The notes under the pieces are model-generated. The model was not told the DNA's origin and did no database searches. It saw only the letters and a program-made list of their open reading frames with translations. Positions 37,742 to 48,992 of a stretch of DNA of 64,000 nucleotides are shown here, piece after piece. This stretch comes from Mytilinidion resinicola (taxonomy: Eukaryota; Ascomycota; Dothideomycetes; Mytilinidiales; Mytilinidiaceae). The number at the start of each line of letters is the position of its first letter. Position 1 is the stretch's first letter. Position numbers and translations under genes: made by a program. The stretch lies in assembly GCF_010093595.1 (NCBI RefSeq), contig NW_022985447.1, positions 225,218 to 289,217 on the forward strand, read 5' to 3'.

Positions 37742-38970
37742 CTACCCCCCCAAATTCCCCGTATGATACCTACACCCCGCCTCATGCCTCTCATTCCCAA
37801 ACTCCCGAATCCCCGCAAAATCCGCCAAGCACACCCAGCAAAACTCCCCGCCGCACCGCGAGCACGTCATGTGATCGCACCCCTCAGCCTTCTCAATCTT
37901 CCACCCACACACCACCCCCGGCCGCCCGGGACACGTCTTCGTCGTCTCCACCAGCAGTCTCGCCGTCGCTGCATCCACGCCCGCCATCTTATCCGCCTCG
38001 ACCCGCTCGTCAAACTCGCGGCACGTGAGCCCCTCGTGCCACGCCCGCTCGTGGATGACGCACTGCTTGAAGCCACAGGCGCCGCACGTCATGATGGGCC
38101 CCGCGCGGCCGGAGGCGTGCAGCTGGCCGGAGCCGCAGGCGGCGGCGGAGAGGCACCAGCGGAAGTTCGGGTCGGCGCTGAGCAGGGCGCGGGTTTGGGC
38201 GGTTTCGAAGGCGGCGAGGGTGAGCGGGGCGGCGAGGCGGTGGATGTCGGGGTGCGTGAGGTGGTTTCCGCATTCTGGACAGCCGATGGCGGCGGGGCCT
38301 TTGGTTGTCAGGGAGGAGCGGATCCAGGCGTCGAGGTCGGCGGTGCAGACTTGGGGGCTGTGGGTGCAGTGGGCGGTGGGCGGCTGGGGTGGGAAGGATG
38401 TGGGCGGGAGGGCGTCGGTGCAGATTATGCAGGTGCGGGGTGAGGAGACTGCCGGTGCATTGCTGGGAGGCGGAGGGTTAGCGGAGGGACGAGAATTGTA
38501 AGAAGATAGTATGTGTACCTCTTCTCTTTGTCATCCATGTCTGCTAACTGCTTTTCCATCACTGCTACTTCCTTCTCTAACCTCTCTAGCTCATCTAGCA
38601 TCCGCACCCCGAAATCCCGCTGCTCGATGGTGTACCAGAGCTCGATCCTCTCGTCGGCAGACCTTTCGAACCCCATGCCTGCGTTAGTAGCACTCATTGT
38701 ATCATCGCTCAACTCCTCGCCCCGGAGGTATAGCCGCAGTCGTGATGGGTCAATGATGTTAGCAGCCGGATCTCTGACATCCAGCATCCGTGCGGCATCT
38801 GCACGGACTTCCTCGACGCTCAGAGTCTCGGGTTGCAAGCTCGGGATGTCAAGATTGCATGTGTGGCTGCCACGTGATAGGGAAAGGTGGAGGTATTTGA
38901 GCATTGGGCTTTCGAGACGGTTGCCGCGGCGTGCTTGACGGGTCCAGTGGACTTTTAGGGTCGTTAGCAT
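37742..38970 (-). CDS. RBR-type (RING-IBR-RING) E3 ubiquitin ligase-like protein (390 aa)
   Basis: Exons 38519-38970 and 37742-38462 with a 56-nt intron; 391 codons. The N-terminal part contains RLRLYLRGEELSDD, similar in pattern to a ubiquitin-like fold, then a short coiled coil LDELERLEKEVAVMEKQL. After the intron comes a C-x2-C...C-x2-C RING-like block (CIICTDALPP ... IGCPECG). A short IBR region (MTCGACGFKQCVIHERAWHE) follows, then a final Cys-rich block KTCPGRPGVVCGWKIEKAEG and CDHMTCSRCGGEFCWVC, which looks like the catalytic Rcat, whose acceptor Cys would lie in CDHMTC. It is shorter than parkin/HHARI types. The reading frame is open upstream of the chosen Met, so the N-terminus may be longer. 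Confidence 0.75.
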
Positions 38971-39007
38971 TGTGTGGATGATATCAGGTATAAGTAACGA
39001 CAGGAAG

Positions 39008-39562
39008 TCAGGAAATAGAGGCTCTCGGTGAGGAAGGAGATGGGCAGCAAGCTGGGCGAGAGTGGTTCTGAGGTTGACCTTGTTGTATTTCCACGGTTCT
39101 GGATATTGACATGAGAGTGACTTGAGAAACGAAATTACAGGGTTTTGACAACAAAGTGAGGAGAAGAATAAAGATATGCTTTCTTCTCAAGCAAATCTGG
39201 ACATCAGAATAGGAACTGCTAGAAAACAAATTACCTGCGCTACCCGAGCAATAATGCCGCCACCGTGTTCCACGATTGACATTGCCAGTGCCATCCACGT
39301 ATACCGTATACGTAGCAGCACTTGGCCTCTTATCCAAGCAAGCGCAGCACAAGGCTGCAGATAGCTGACATGCGGCCAGCCTTTTATGGGCGCATGCTCC
39401 GCTTGAGATAGCTTGAACACTTGCATTGCGATGGCAGCTTTCGTCCTTGCGAGTATGCAGTTCTTTGTGCCCGGGCGGCGGCGGTGGTGTAAAGAGTGGA
39501 ATTTTGGAAGAAGATGAGGCTGAGCCGGATCGTAGCGACCTGATTCGGTCGCGGAGACCCAT
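39008..39562 (-). CDS. Hypothetical protein (up to 184 aa), weak
   Basis: Open frame 38 bp upstream of the RBR-like gene on the same strand, beginning MGLRDRIRSLRSGSASSSSK and followed by a Cys-containing middle part (CHRN, CAHKRLAACQLSAALCCACL). No family recognised. A GTAATT...TAG stretch inside it could be an intron. It may be a short gene, a 5' exon of the RBR-like gene, or chance. Confidence 0.3.
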   Translation of the reverse strand: MGLRDRIRSLRSGSASSSSKIPLFTPPPPPGHKELHTRKDESCHRNASVQAISSGACAHKRLAACQLSAALCCACLDKRPSAATYTVYVDGTGNVNRGTRWRHYCSGSAGNLFSSSSYSDVQICLRRKHIFILLLTLLSKPCNFVSQVTLMSISRTVEIQQGQPQNHSRPACCPSPSSPRASIS

Positions 39563-41280
39563 GCTTTACTGGGAGCCTTACGACAGAATGACGGATGAGG
39601 GAAGGGGAGATGAAAGGCTGTTGGTCAATGAATGAAGGACTAGTTATATGAAGGAAAGGGTTTTGACTCAGCGAATGTACGAGGTTAGTGTCGTGCAGCA
39701 CTGCCTGGCGGAGTGCACGGTCTGTGGCAGTGCAGCTCGGCAATCCCGTATCTGGATGAGGCGGTGCGAGGGACCAACCAACCAATCAGTCGAATAGCTA
39801 TTAGCGCGTGAGCCCCTGTGCAAAATCCAACGCTCAGATTTTGACCAGATATGCTCTTTGAGAGAGATAAGTCGTTGGTCTCAAGCAGCTTGTTTCCAGG
39901 CCGAGTTGAGATACTCGAATGCTAGAACACCGAGTAGATCACAGACGATTACGATATCGTTGTAAGACTATAGTGTGATAAACACTCTTTAGGCTGGAAC
40001 GAATATGCCCACACCAACAGCGCAGCTACGTTTTATATTATACGTACTTCTAGCGGCGTAGATAGTGGTCGCACTATGAGAATCGACATTATGCTTCAAC
40101 TCACTCATAAGCGTTATATTGCCGCAATTGTAAAAACTGCAACATAGAGAAGTTAGTAAACTTCGTCGCCTTTAGATCTGACTTACCAATTGATAAAGAG
40201 GCGATCTAAACCGCGGCTATGTGCTAGACATTTAGCGGACACTACCTAAACTTACTTGGAGTATCAATCCTGTAAGCATTCATTCATATTCGAGCAGAGC
40301 TGGGCGAGGAATCAGTGTAGGCTAAAGATCGGCCAAGTTACCTACGCAAGACGGAAACACATTCCTGATGTGCGATAGACGATCTGCAGCTATATCTCGC
40401 CAACCCGCCACTCTCTTTTAATTCCGCTCCGGTAGAAAGTTTCGCGATATTCTGTTCCTTAATCCAGCCGGAGGATAGGCCCTGAAGGCGTGCTGTTGAA
40501 TTTATACGAATTAATTAGAAGTAGGATGAGGGGTCGCTCTGTGCTCAACGCTTTTTGGTGCAGAGGTTGCCGAAAAGGGTAGGTGCACGGGCCATGAGGA
40601 GGGGTAGGTAAGAGACGCCAGCCGGATGCGAGATGTGAGATGTGAGATGTTCGCATAGCCGCCGGCGGTAGAGGAGTCAGCTTAGCTCTTGCGTAGAAGG
40701 CGGGGGCAGGGGAGTAGTGAAGAGGTTGATACTAGGAAAGACGTGATCACGTGACCATAGAGAATGCTACCAACAACGTTGCTATCCATTCCAACTAGCG
40801 CTTAACACTCAAGCACGTCGGACCTAACCTTCACACCTACCCCATGATCCCCTCCACCAATGCCTCCGCAGTATCAACCCTCCCGTCTTTCCCTCAATCG
40901 CAAAGAGTGCGGGCATAAAAGGCTTAATTGATCTTTCCACCAGTCAGCAATAGGCGATATCAAGCACCACTTAGCACCACTGGCTTCTTGTTTTGTATGT
41001 TCTTGAGAGTGGTGTATCTATTCCATGAAGCTAGTGGCACTAGACTCGATAGTATACTGCTGTAGAGGAATGGAAAGCTAAACGCATTTTAACGCAAAAT
41101 AGCGTAGTACAGCTACCCACTCAATTCTCGCAAAGCATTCTCCTAAAGCAAGGCAGGATTAAGTGCGAAGACATGTAGGTCTACAATACGCATGTCGATA
41201 CTGCCTGTGTTTGTAGAGCATCTTGCAGCTCAGCCCTTTTCAACCACTCCTGCTCATTACAGTGCTACACGGCACGCACT
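39563..41280. other. 1.7-kb stretch without a recognised gene
   Basis: Rather AT-rich at 39.9-41.2 kb. It contains copy B of the dispersed repeat and a short (GAGATGT)n run near 40628. No coding frame is supportable. Confidence 0.5.
40388..40755 (-). repeat. Dispersed repeat, copy B (inverted relative to copy A)
   Basis: Its reverse complement aligns with 33857-34141; shared blocks are listed under copy A. It holds an extra segment (about 40605-40700) absent from copy A. Neither copy encodes a transposition protein. Confidence 0.8.
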
Positions 41281-42522
41281 TTATTGCGTGAAGATCTTCC
41301 TCCAATCACACGGAGCGCTTGCAATCCCGCAACCGCACTAGGAGTAGTAGGTGCATTCGAATCTAAAGTTGAATTGTCGGTGTTGCGTTTTCCCTTGATT
41401 CCGATGCTTCCATTGCGTCAGCCAGGCACTCCTTCCATCACACAGCGTCAACTTACCGGAGTCTGAGGCACAGGAAACGGCGCCCCATCAAGATACCCAC
41501 AGTCGTCATGCGTAGCCGTCGCGTAATCCGTGCCATTAAACGTATTATCATAGTTCGTCGTATTCCCACTCATCATCCAAGAGGCGCCCGCGTAAGTCAG
41601 CTGGATATCGTAGGCACCGTAACATGGGCCGGGAACGTATTTCATATCCATAGTACCTTTCAAGAAGGGATCTGCAAGCTTTAGTACTCCGACGCCCGCC
41701 AAGTCTTTCTCGAGAACGCTTCCGTAGCTCCAGCTACGATCAGTAGACTTTGGGTCGAAGGGCCGGGACATCTGTATTCCGAGAATTTCTGATAGCTCAC
41801 TCCTTTGAAGTGTGTGGCGCGATTGGAAGAAGTACATGTCGCATTTGCCCGTTTTACTCGCAGTAGGCGAAGGCCCAGAGGTAGTAGTCGATGAGGTTAC
41901 GTAGCCCAGCTGAAGGCTGAGCGTTGGAGCCGATGTGCTAGATGCTGACGATCTTGAACCGCAGTCGGGTTTGTTGGACCCAGTGCTCTGGAATATGCAA
42001 CTGGAGCTATTATAGGAGGAAAAGAAGCCGTTTCAGTGCGAAGGGAAGCCGTTCTAGGGCCAGAGGGAGCCGTCGCAGTGCACAAAGGAGCGATTCCAGT
42101 GCCATATGTGGCCATTCCGGTGCCACAGAAGATGGACGAGTTTCCAGAAAATGAGGACGTGGCTGCCGTCTCCAATTTCGGCGTCGTCAGCGTCATACGC
42201 AGCGTTGAAATGGCTACGGTAGGCGTGGAAGATGTAAGCTCGCTAGATCGAGGAAGACAGGGCTCAATATCGGATGTGAACATGCCCACCAGGGCGGTTG
42301 TAGTCCTACTTGGTCTAACGCCGGTAAACGAGGAGAAGAGTGCCGATCCAGTCGGTAATTGACCTATACATGGTCAATGAAAGAAAGATGTATGATGGAA
42401 AGGCGGAGACACCTGCCATAATTTGTGGTTGGAGTTCCCTTGGGCAAGATGTAGACCGGATTACCCAAAACTACGTTTACGCAGAGCAGGAACACCGCAA
42501 TATGATTCGTTAAAAGTAGCAT
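41281..42522 (-). CDS. Putative secreted Ser/Thr-rich protein, exon structure partly unresolved
   Basis: Start MLLLTNHIAVFLLCVNVVLG at 42522 is a good signal peptide. A GT-AG intron near 42400 leads into a Ser/Thr-rich part (SSELTSSTPTVAISTLRMT). The C-terminal domain has GKCDMYFFQSRHTLQRSE, YVPGPCYGAYDIQLTYAG and HDDCGYLDGAPFPVPQTP. It is then spliced (GTAAGT at 41456, AG before 41337) to a last 57-nt exon encoding CGCGIASAPCDWRKIFTQ. Between about 41900 and 42100 the frame must shift by one, by an intron I could not place or by a lesion. Family not recognised. It probably acts outside the cell or in the cell wall. Confidence 0.55.
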
Positions 42523-42898
42523 ACTGTCGCGTGGATGAGGACTCAGGAAAACTATAACAAGAGAGATTGAGAGTGATTGGTAAAAAAGCGTTTGACTTTC
42601 TAAGGGCATCTTTATATCAAGTACATGCAACTTGGAAATACCAAACCGCCTTTGAATATGTGGCTTTTGACACCTGTTGCGGGCCCGGTTTCACTACCGT
42701 TCCTACAACGTTCCTTCCCTCGCCTGCGAATCCATTCGTCATAGGCAGCTCCTTGTTGAAATGGTTTTAGTGTACTGTGGCCTTCTACTCCACATGACTG
42801 GCCTTGGAATGCGGCACGGGACCAAGTTGGGATTTTGGGCTTGCTTGCTGGCTGTCTAAACCAGCAAGATGGTGAATGCACACTTTACAAGTCAGTAA
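42523..42898. other. Intergenic
   Basis: 376 bp between the secreted-protein start and the polymerase stop. No feature recognised. Confidence 0.5.
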
Positions 42899-45201
42899 CT
42901 AGTCCTCAGAGTGCCAGCGGCTATGCGCGACCATGGCAAATGTTGGCATAATGGCACCGCAGATGTCGCATCTGAATGACGAGATCTCATCTACCATTTC
43001 TTCGTCACTGTCCCAGCCTTGTCCGATCTCTTCTGCGCGACTGTCTTGGGAGCGTGGTATGATATCTTCGGAGCCTTGGTGCGTGATCGGAGGAGTTGAT
43101 TTGAGTTGGACACCTTCATCCGGCTGTTCTTTGTTGCCTAGATGGTCTTCTTGATCTGGCTGCTCTCCCATCGTGGCATCAGCGGCCGGGCTAGGCGAAC
43201 GGTCTCGATCCTCTACTCTCCATTGCTTCAGCACATCGTCCTGCTGCTTGAACATCCTCGCAATGTTCCGCCCTGTCCCAGCTCTGGTGTCACTTGCTGT
43301 GTCCTCCATATTGGTGATAGCAATGTTCATCAAGCTCAAGTTCCAGCCGCTCTTCTCGGGATGTAGTTTTCGGAACAGCGGGAGCAGGACCTCGGCGACC
43401 AGCTTCTCTGCAAGATTATCGACCGTTTCAGTCAGGTTGAAGATAAAGTTGGGAGAGGGCGCGGAGCGTGAGATACGATTGAAGGTTCTAGTACGAGTTC
43501 CATCTGCGTTGAGCGGTGGACGCGGTCTGCTCGACAGGCGGAGGGTCTTTGGATGGGCTATCCATCTCTTTCCACCGGTTGCGGCGACCGAGTCTGTGTT
43601 GAGCTCGTCGTCGTCTTCCAGGAGATCTATGCGCATGCGAGTGATTAAGCTTCTGGTTAGTGTGTGTAGCTCTCGCAACACCTCCTCCATGGTGTCTAGT
43701 CGCATATAGCTGTCCTCTATGCTTATTTGCTTAGGCACCTCGCGTGCTTGGCCTACCTCGGTCTCGTCTACTCCATTTACGAGCCCCCAGATTTTGCCTC
43801 CGATGCCGTGCGGAGTGCCCGGACCGCCTAATACCTTTTCTAACACTTCAGCATTCATGCCTGGATGTGTTCGCACGTCGCGAACGAGGACTTGTTCTTT
43901 CGTGCCACCATACACAAAGCCATTGTCAAATTCGGCAGGTCTACGCAAGACGTGCTCACGAATTTTCTGGGCCAGCTTGAAGCCGATGCCCGGGATTTTG
44001 CCAACTTCGTGGCTGTCAACGAATGTGGTGACATTGTCCGATTCTCCAACGTCCGAGTTATACGGAGGCATCAGAGTGGTCTGCCCTTTGGGTTTATTCA
44101 AATTCCCAACTAGTTTAGCAAGTAGCTTAGAGGTTGAGATGCCAACGGTGCAGGTATAATCCTTGACTTGTTCTAGTTGGTGGCGTAGGTGCATCGCCAA
44201 ATGGGAGCCAAGGTGCAACCGCAGCCGGAGTGCATGGAGTTGCCCAGCGTCTAGAGGAAGCTTATCCTGCAATTCGCCAGGGTAAGTGTGACCCGCCACC
44301 TGCGATGCATCAACAGCAAAGCCTTGGGTTGGGTCGGCTTTGGATAGGCAAAAGAACGAGTTGGCTAGGTCATTCGGGTTCAGCAGGGTGAGATTGTAGT
44401 CGACAATATCTGAAACATCCATGAATACCTAGCAGGTCTTCGTATTAGCAGGATGACTGACAGGCCCTAATCCTCGAGTCGTGTTCGGTGAGGATCGGGA
44501 ATCGTGTGTTGGAGGCTGAGCAGAAACGAGCAATAGGCGACAACCTCACCTCATCGAACCCGAGTCTCTCGACCTTGGCGTTCCACGAAAATGCTCGCAG
44601 GAAGGAATATAGGTCTTTGGAGGCATTTCGAAAGCGGGTGAGATCTTCCCCAAGCACGATTACGACATCGGGACATATTTTCCTCGCTTCTTTGATGGGC
44701 TGCAGCTTGCGGAGGCCCTGGTCCATGTCAGCGGCTACGTGCATTATCACAACCACCACTGCACAGTTGCTTGATGACCGTGGGATAAGGCGGCGTACTC
44801 TACGGCGGGCCTCGTAGTTGCACGTGGCGATAATCTGTTTCTGCTGCACAGCCAGCGGCAGGGACCGCAGGGCTGGCGTCTCAGCCTCAAAAACAGAAGC
44901 GTAGAAGCAATCCTGGAGGATTAGAAAGCGCCCCAGTCAGCGTTTCGTATTACAGAAGCAAACTTGCGCAGTGACATGCTGTGTATAGGCCTTATACGGA
45001 TAGCGAGACACAAAACGTACGTAATCCTGCGAATATAGCAGCGACGGGTTAGCAATCGGGCGGAGGAGGTTGGAGGCCGGAGGCGCAGAACGGAGGTGAA
45101 ATTAGGCCACCGAGACGGGCGAGACGGGCGATACGTACGAAGTGGATGATGATTTGCTCGCAGGGCCTCTTACGGGCGTTGCTGCGTCGACCGGACTGCA
45201 T
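42899..45201 (-). CDS. Y-family translesion DNA polymerase, iota-like (626 aa, 5 exons)
   Basis: Error-prone bypass polymerase of the nucleus. Exons: 45139-45201, 45021-45026, 44799-44912, 44550-44717, 42899-44428; 627 codons. The first metal-binding motif reads IIIHF|DY|DCFYASVFEAE, with DY supplied by a 6-nt microexon. Next come QQKQIIATCNYEARRRG, KEARKICPDVVIVLGEDLTRFR and the catalytic LGFDEVFMDVSDIVDYN, then helix-hairpin-helix DSHEVGKIPGIGFKLAQKI and a little-finger domain. The C-terminus has a C2H2-type finger FRCDICGAIMPTFAMVAHSRWH, possibly a ubiquitin-binding UBZ. LGFDEVFMDVSD and the CNYEARRRG context resemble Pol iota more than eta, kappa or REV1. A family tree would be needed to be sure of the branch. 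Confidence 0.88.
45021..45026 (-). other. 6-nt microexon (GATTAC, Asp-Tyr) of the Y-family polymerase
   Basis: Preceded on the coding strand by ...TTCGCAG and followed by GTACGT, with introns of 112 nt (45027-45138) and 108 nt (44913-45020). It supplies the DY of the family-wide D-x-D-CFYA motif. Confidence 0.75.
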
Positions 45202-46295
45202 ATTCGGGCATGAGGACGACGCGAGAGACGGAGCGGTGCAAGAGGCGCCGACGGGGCGCGATGAAGGAGTTGGTGTTGGAGCCGGCAGCGGCGCGGCTGT
45301 TGGGTTGGAGTGATCGCAGTGCTAGTTGTGGGAGTGGTCGAGGTCGGCGGCTTCTTGAGCGCTGCGATGCGTCACTGGTCGATACCGGCCCTTCCGCTGG
45401 GAGTGAATGGTGACGGCGCCGGGGAGGTGCAGGACGGGCTTGGCGGGCGCGAAGGCGCGAAGGCGCGGAACGGGATGCCGACCAGCACTTCACGATGCGG
45501 CGTGGAACGTCGTCTCGAGTTCGCCGTGAGCGTGTAATATTGCCAATACAGTGCCACAGCGCTGGATCACCCGGCTGCCGGGACGCTCGTCGCCTTGCCC
45601 GTCAGCCACACCTGTTGCCACTGACGATGGCGGCTGGAGGGCCCAAATCCTCGGCCAGGAGACTGACAGGAGACCGGCCACGCCTGGAGCTGCCTCAAGG
45701 CTCAGGGGACGCAAAGCGCGTCCAGGCCCGCGTCAGCTGGAGGAGCTCGACGCGCACGAGTTGGTGCGTTGCGGGTGGTTCGGTGGTGACTGGCTGTGGC
45801 CGGCGACGCTTGGGATGGAGGGCGCCGCGAAACTAGAATAGCGCATCGGGCCAAAAATAACCCCCCGGCAAGCGTGCTGGACTGGAGCCGACAGGGTCCG
45901 AACGGGCGCTTCTCACACGCGCGGCCTGCCTCGACGCCCCACAGCCTGCCGTCGGCCTCAGCGTCTCAGCGTCGCAGCGCCGCAGCGTCGCAGCGCAACA
46001 AAAGGGACGCCGCAGCCACTTGAAACCATGCCTCGACCGTCTCTATGCCCTACGTGCCCCTCCGCGAAGCCGCCTGAAACCCCGCGACCGCTGCCAATAT
46101 ATAGCCTCGCGCCAGCCCCACGACACCACCACCCGCGCCGCCTGCACGCCTGCTGATCCATCGCCGTCAGCAGCCATCGTACCTTGCGCCTCCTCCCAAG
46201 ACGACAGCGCCTGAGCGCCCCGCGCCGCCCTCCCTCTTATCAGAGGCCCCTCCCCGGCGTGACTGCGAACGGTCACGACCGCAACCTCCACCGTC
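45202..46295. promoter_or_regulatory. GC-rich divergent intergenic region
   Basis: 1.1 kb between the polymerase start (-) and the Ser-rich protein start (+). GC-rich, with short repeats such as GCGTCGCAGCGCCGCAGCG near 45968. Overlapping frames on both strands are compositional. Probably promoters and 5' UTRs. Confidence 0.5.
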
Positions 46296-47399
46296 ATGCT
46301 CGCCCTCCCTCAGTCCCTGGCCTCGCCGCGTGAACAGCAGCCACCGCCCACCATGACCACCTCGCTGCCCATATTACCCCAGCGCCAGCCCTCCTCGCGG
46401 CCCTCGCAACCCTCGCAACCACCGCTGCGTCCCAAACTCAGTCTCAACACCCAGCAGACCCGGCTGTTCGGCAAGCAGGCGAGTCTGCGACTGGAGACCC
46501 TCTCGGCCGTCTCCCCCACCGTCCGCAACACCTTCAGCAACGCATATGAGGCACCTGTCTCGGCCGCGCCAGCCTTGGGCAGACCCTCCAAGCCACGGTT
46601 ATCAATCGACAGCTCAGTGCCAATCTCAGGACTAGGCCAGGCAGCTTCTGGCGCCGCGACGGCCCTCCAGATAGATACCAGCACACCCACATCATCAGTT
46701 CCAAACTCCGCCTCCACGCTCAACTCCGGCTCGACATCAGCCTCCTCCACTGATTCGGCGACCATCAAAGTGCCTTATAAGCTCTCCCACAACCTCCCCT
46801 CCATACTCTCGAACAGTCCCGCACAATCGATAAGACCGCGAAAAATGGCGCCCTACCGACCCTTCTTCCCCGCCACGAAGAAAGTATCCTTCCGAACACC
46901 TCTAGAGGAAGAGATTACCACCTCGACATACACCCTGGCACACTCAGACATTGAGCCTTCAAGCAGCTCAACTCTCTCCATCGAATCATCCTCCACATCG
47001 TCATCCTCAAGCTCCGAAGCCTCAACATTATCAACACAATCGACCGAGTCGAAATCAGAACCCGAGTCCCTATCACACTCACCATCCACCCTCTCATTAT
47101 CCACTTCCTCCTCCGAACCCTCTACAACCCCGTCACCGGCCCCATCCTCGCCAATCTCGCAATCCAGCTCGCCCACCTTCTCCTCCACCGAATCCCCACT
47201 CCGACTCCGCGGCCCCCGCACCGGCGAGAAGCGCGACTCCTCGTCCTCCGAGGAATCCGACAGCGAAGACTCGTGTCCCGAAACCCCCGTCGCCGGGCGC
47301 AGGAAGCGGCGGCGGGAATGGGTGTGGACACTCGGGCCGATCGGGAATGGAAAATTCTCTTCGTCAAGCGACCCCGCCACCAGTGACGACAGCAGCTGA
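46296..47399 (+). CDS. Conserved fungal Ser-rich protein with KKVSF motif (367 aa)
   Basis: Single exon. Translation may begin at 46296 or at the next Met (46353, MTTSLPILPQR). Ordered-looking blocks stand out in a Ser/Thr/Pro-rich background: RPKLSLNTQQTRLFGKQAS, LRLETLSAVSPTVRNTFSNA, YRPFFPATKKVSFRTPLEEE, and PETPVAGRRKRRREWVWTLG. KKVSF fits the RVxF docking motif for protein phosphatase 1, and RRKRRR fits a nuclear signal. I have the impression these blocks are conserved in filamentous ascomycetes but know no name or function for the protein. A PP1-binding role is inference from one short motif. Confidence 0.75.
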   Translation: MLALPQSLASPREQQPPPTMTTSLPILPQRQPSSRPSQPSQPPLRPKLSLNTQQTRLFGKQASLRLETLSAVSPTVRNTFSNAYEAPVSAAPALGRPSKPRLSIDSSVPISGLGQAASGAATALQIDTSTPTSSVPNSASTLNSGSTSASSTDSATIKVPYKLSHNLPSILSNSPAQSIRPRKMAPYRPFFPATKKVSFRTPLEEEITTSTYTLAHSDIEPSSSSTLSIESSSTSSSSSSEASTLSTQSTESKSEPESLSHSPSTLSLSTSSSEPSTTPSPAPSSPISQSSSPTFSSTESPLRLRGPRTGEKRDSSSSEESDSEDSCPETPVAGRRKRRREWVWTLGPIGNGKFSSSSDPATSDDSS

Positions 47400-48847
47400 T
47401 TGATCTGGCCGGTCATCAATTCAAGCATTAGAGACATTTTAGGACGCGCGTCATCACACATTTGCATGGGGTGGCGGGATAGGAAAGGAAAGGGAAGGAC
47501 AGGAGGCAAGGCATCACGGCGTTTTTCACGGAGGGAAGGTTCAATCCCTAGCATTTTCTGGAGTCTGAGCATCGCATCGCATCGCATCGCGCATTTCTAT
47601 GATACCAATATACTCCTCACGGTGAAGAGGAGCAAGCAAGTAGGGAGCATTTAGCGGGTTTACCATAAATCACCACATACAACATAATATTCCTGCCTAC
47701 CTGAGGTGGTGCGAAGGATGTGCTGCAAAGGCACAACAATCACAATCAATACCTAGGATTCTATTTCTAGCGAAACCTGTACTTTTTATATCTCCATGGC
47801 TGAATCTGAATCTTGTGACTGAGAGATACATGTGACGCGTCATACTCGGGCCTTTCCAACCCCCTGTAGAGTATAGATTAGGTTTCGCCACTAGATAGCC
47901 AGCCCTCAACGAAATGCTGAGTTCTACGACGTCTGCCGTGCGACGGGCGTTGGGATGAGACTGCTATTTTGAGGACGGCGTTGGGGATGGCGGGGTGATG
48001 ATTGAGATGCTGGTATATATCAAGGACCCCTGTTCTAACGGCCGCAGATTATAGAAATTCCATCATCGTGATCGGCGGGGCTATCTCCCGCTTTATGTCC
48101 AATATCTGAGCAAATCTTGTCGAGATGCAGTGATGCACGCATGCAGGCAGGCACGCACGCAGGGTGGAGTGCGCGTCAACGCACATTACGCCATAACTTC
48201 TGTTTGGAGGGATGGAACGTGGGTGTTGCCAAAAAAAACGGACAAGAAACAAAAAAGTGACGGGACGCTTGTTTCGCAACACCCAACTCCAACAATCCCA
48301 CAACAACGAACGCCCGCGCCATGTTTCTTTCAAAAATCCAACGCCCCCCACCTCAAAATAGATCGGGCAAGTTATGTAAAACTTTTCAATCCCCGAGCCA
48401 CTCCGAGTTTCAGATCCGAGATCTTAGATCAAAACACCACGCGCTTGTTTCGAGTCGAAACGTTGTACATACGCACTGGGCCCACAACACACCCTTCGAA
48501 CGGCCCTTCCACGCCGAGGGAGATCGAAAACACGCAGGACACACGCCCTGTGGGGCGCTTTTGGTTGGAAGTTCTTTACAAAATTGACCCCATGCGAAAC
48601 GAAAAGTTGATAGACGCGGGTGCCCTTCATCGTCGTCGCTTTCTCGAACCACATCGTGCTCTTTAGCAAGTCGCAAGCTTTTTACCGCCGAGCCGCGTGA
48701 AAAGGCAAAAAGTCCGGTGTTCTACTCAACATCTACCCATCATGCACATTTTCGTACCCTTTACTTCGAGCTCATCACGTGACACATCTCTCAAGAAGCA
48801 AGGCTTGGCAGAACCGCGCGGAAGGCAGGGATAATGCAGAATCTTTA
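47400..48847. other. Intergenic, no recognised gene
   Basis: It contains a short (GCATC)n run at about 47570-47593 and GCAGGCAGGCACGCACGC near 48143. The overlapping frames at 48130-48676 on both strands have no recognisable features. Confidence 0.5.
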
Positions 48848-48992
48848 CCCAGAAGGGCAAGGCTTGGTGGCCAGGAAAAGTGTGGAAAGCAGAGAACCAA
48901 GAGATTCTTACTAATCGTGCATCATCTCTTGGTATCTTTATCTTTCTCTGCCTTCCACACTTTTCCTGGCCGCCAAGCCTTGCCCTTCTGGG
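48848..48992. mobile_element. 145-bp hairpin MITE, mariner-like (TA flanks)
   Basis: Arms CCCAGAAGGGCAAGGCTTGG... (from 48848) and its near-perfect reverse complement (to 48992) are each about 50 bp with few mismatches. The inner pair CCAAGAGAT / ATCTCTTGG extends the stem. It is flanked by TA on both sides (48846-48847 and 48993-48994), as expected after Tc1/mariner-type insertion. No coding capacity. Confidence 0.75.

Noticed and set aside
48130..48676. Overlapping frames on plus and minus strands
   Set aside because: No splice support, no motif, and high similarity of length on both strands, typical of non-coding shadow frames.
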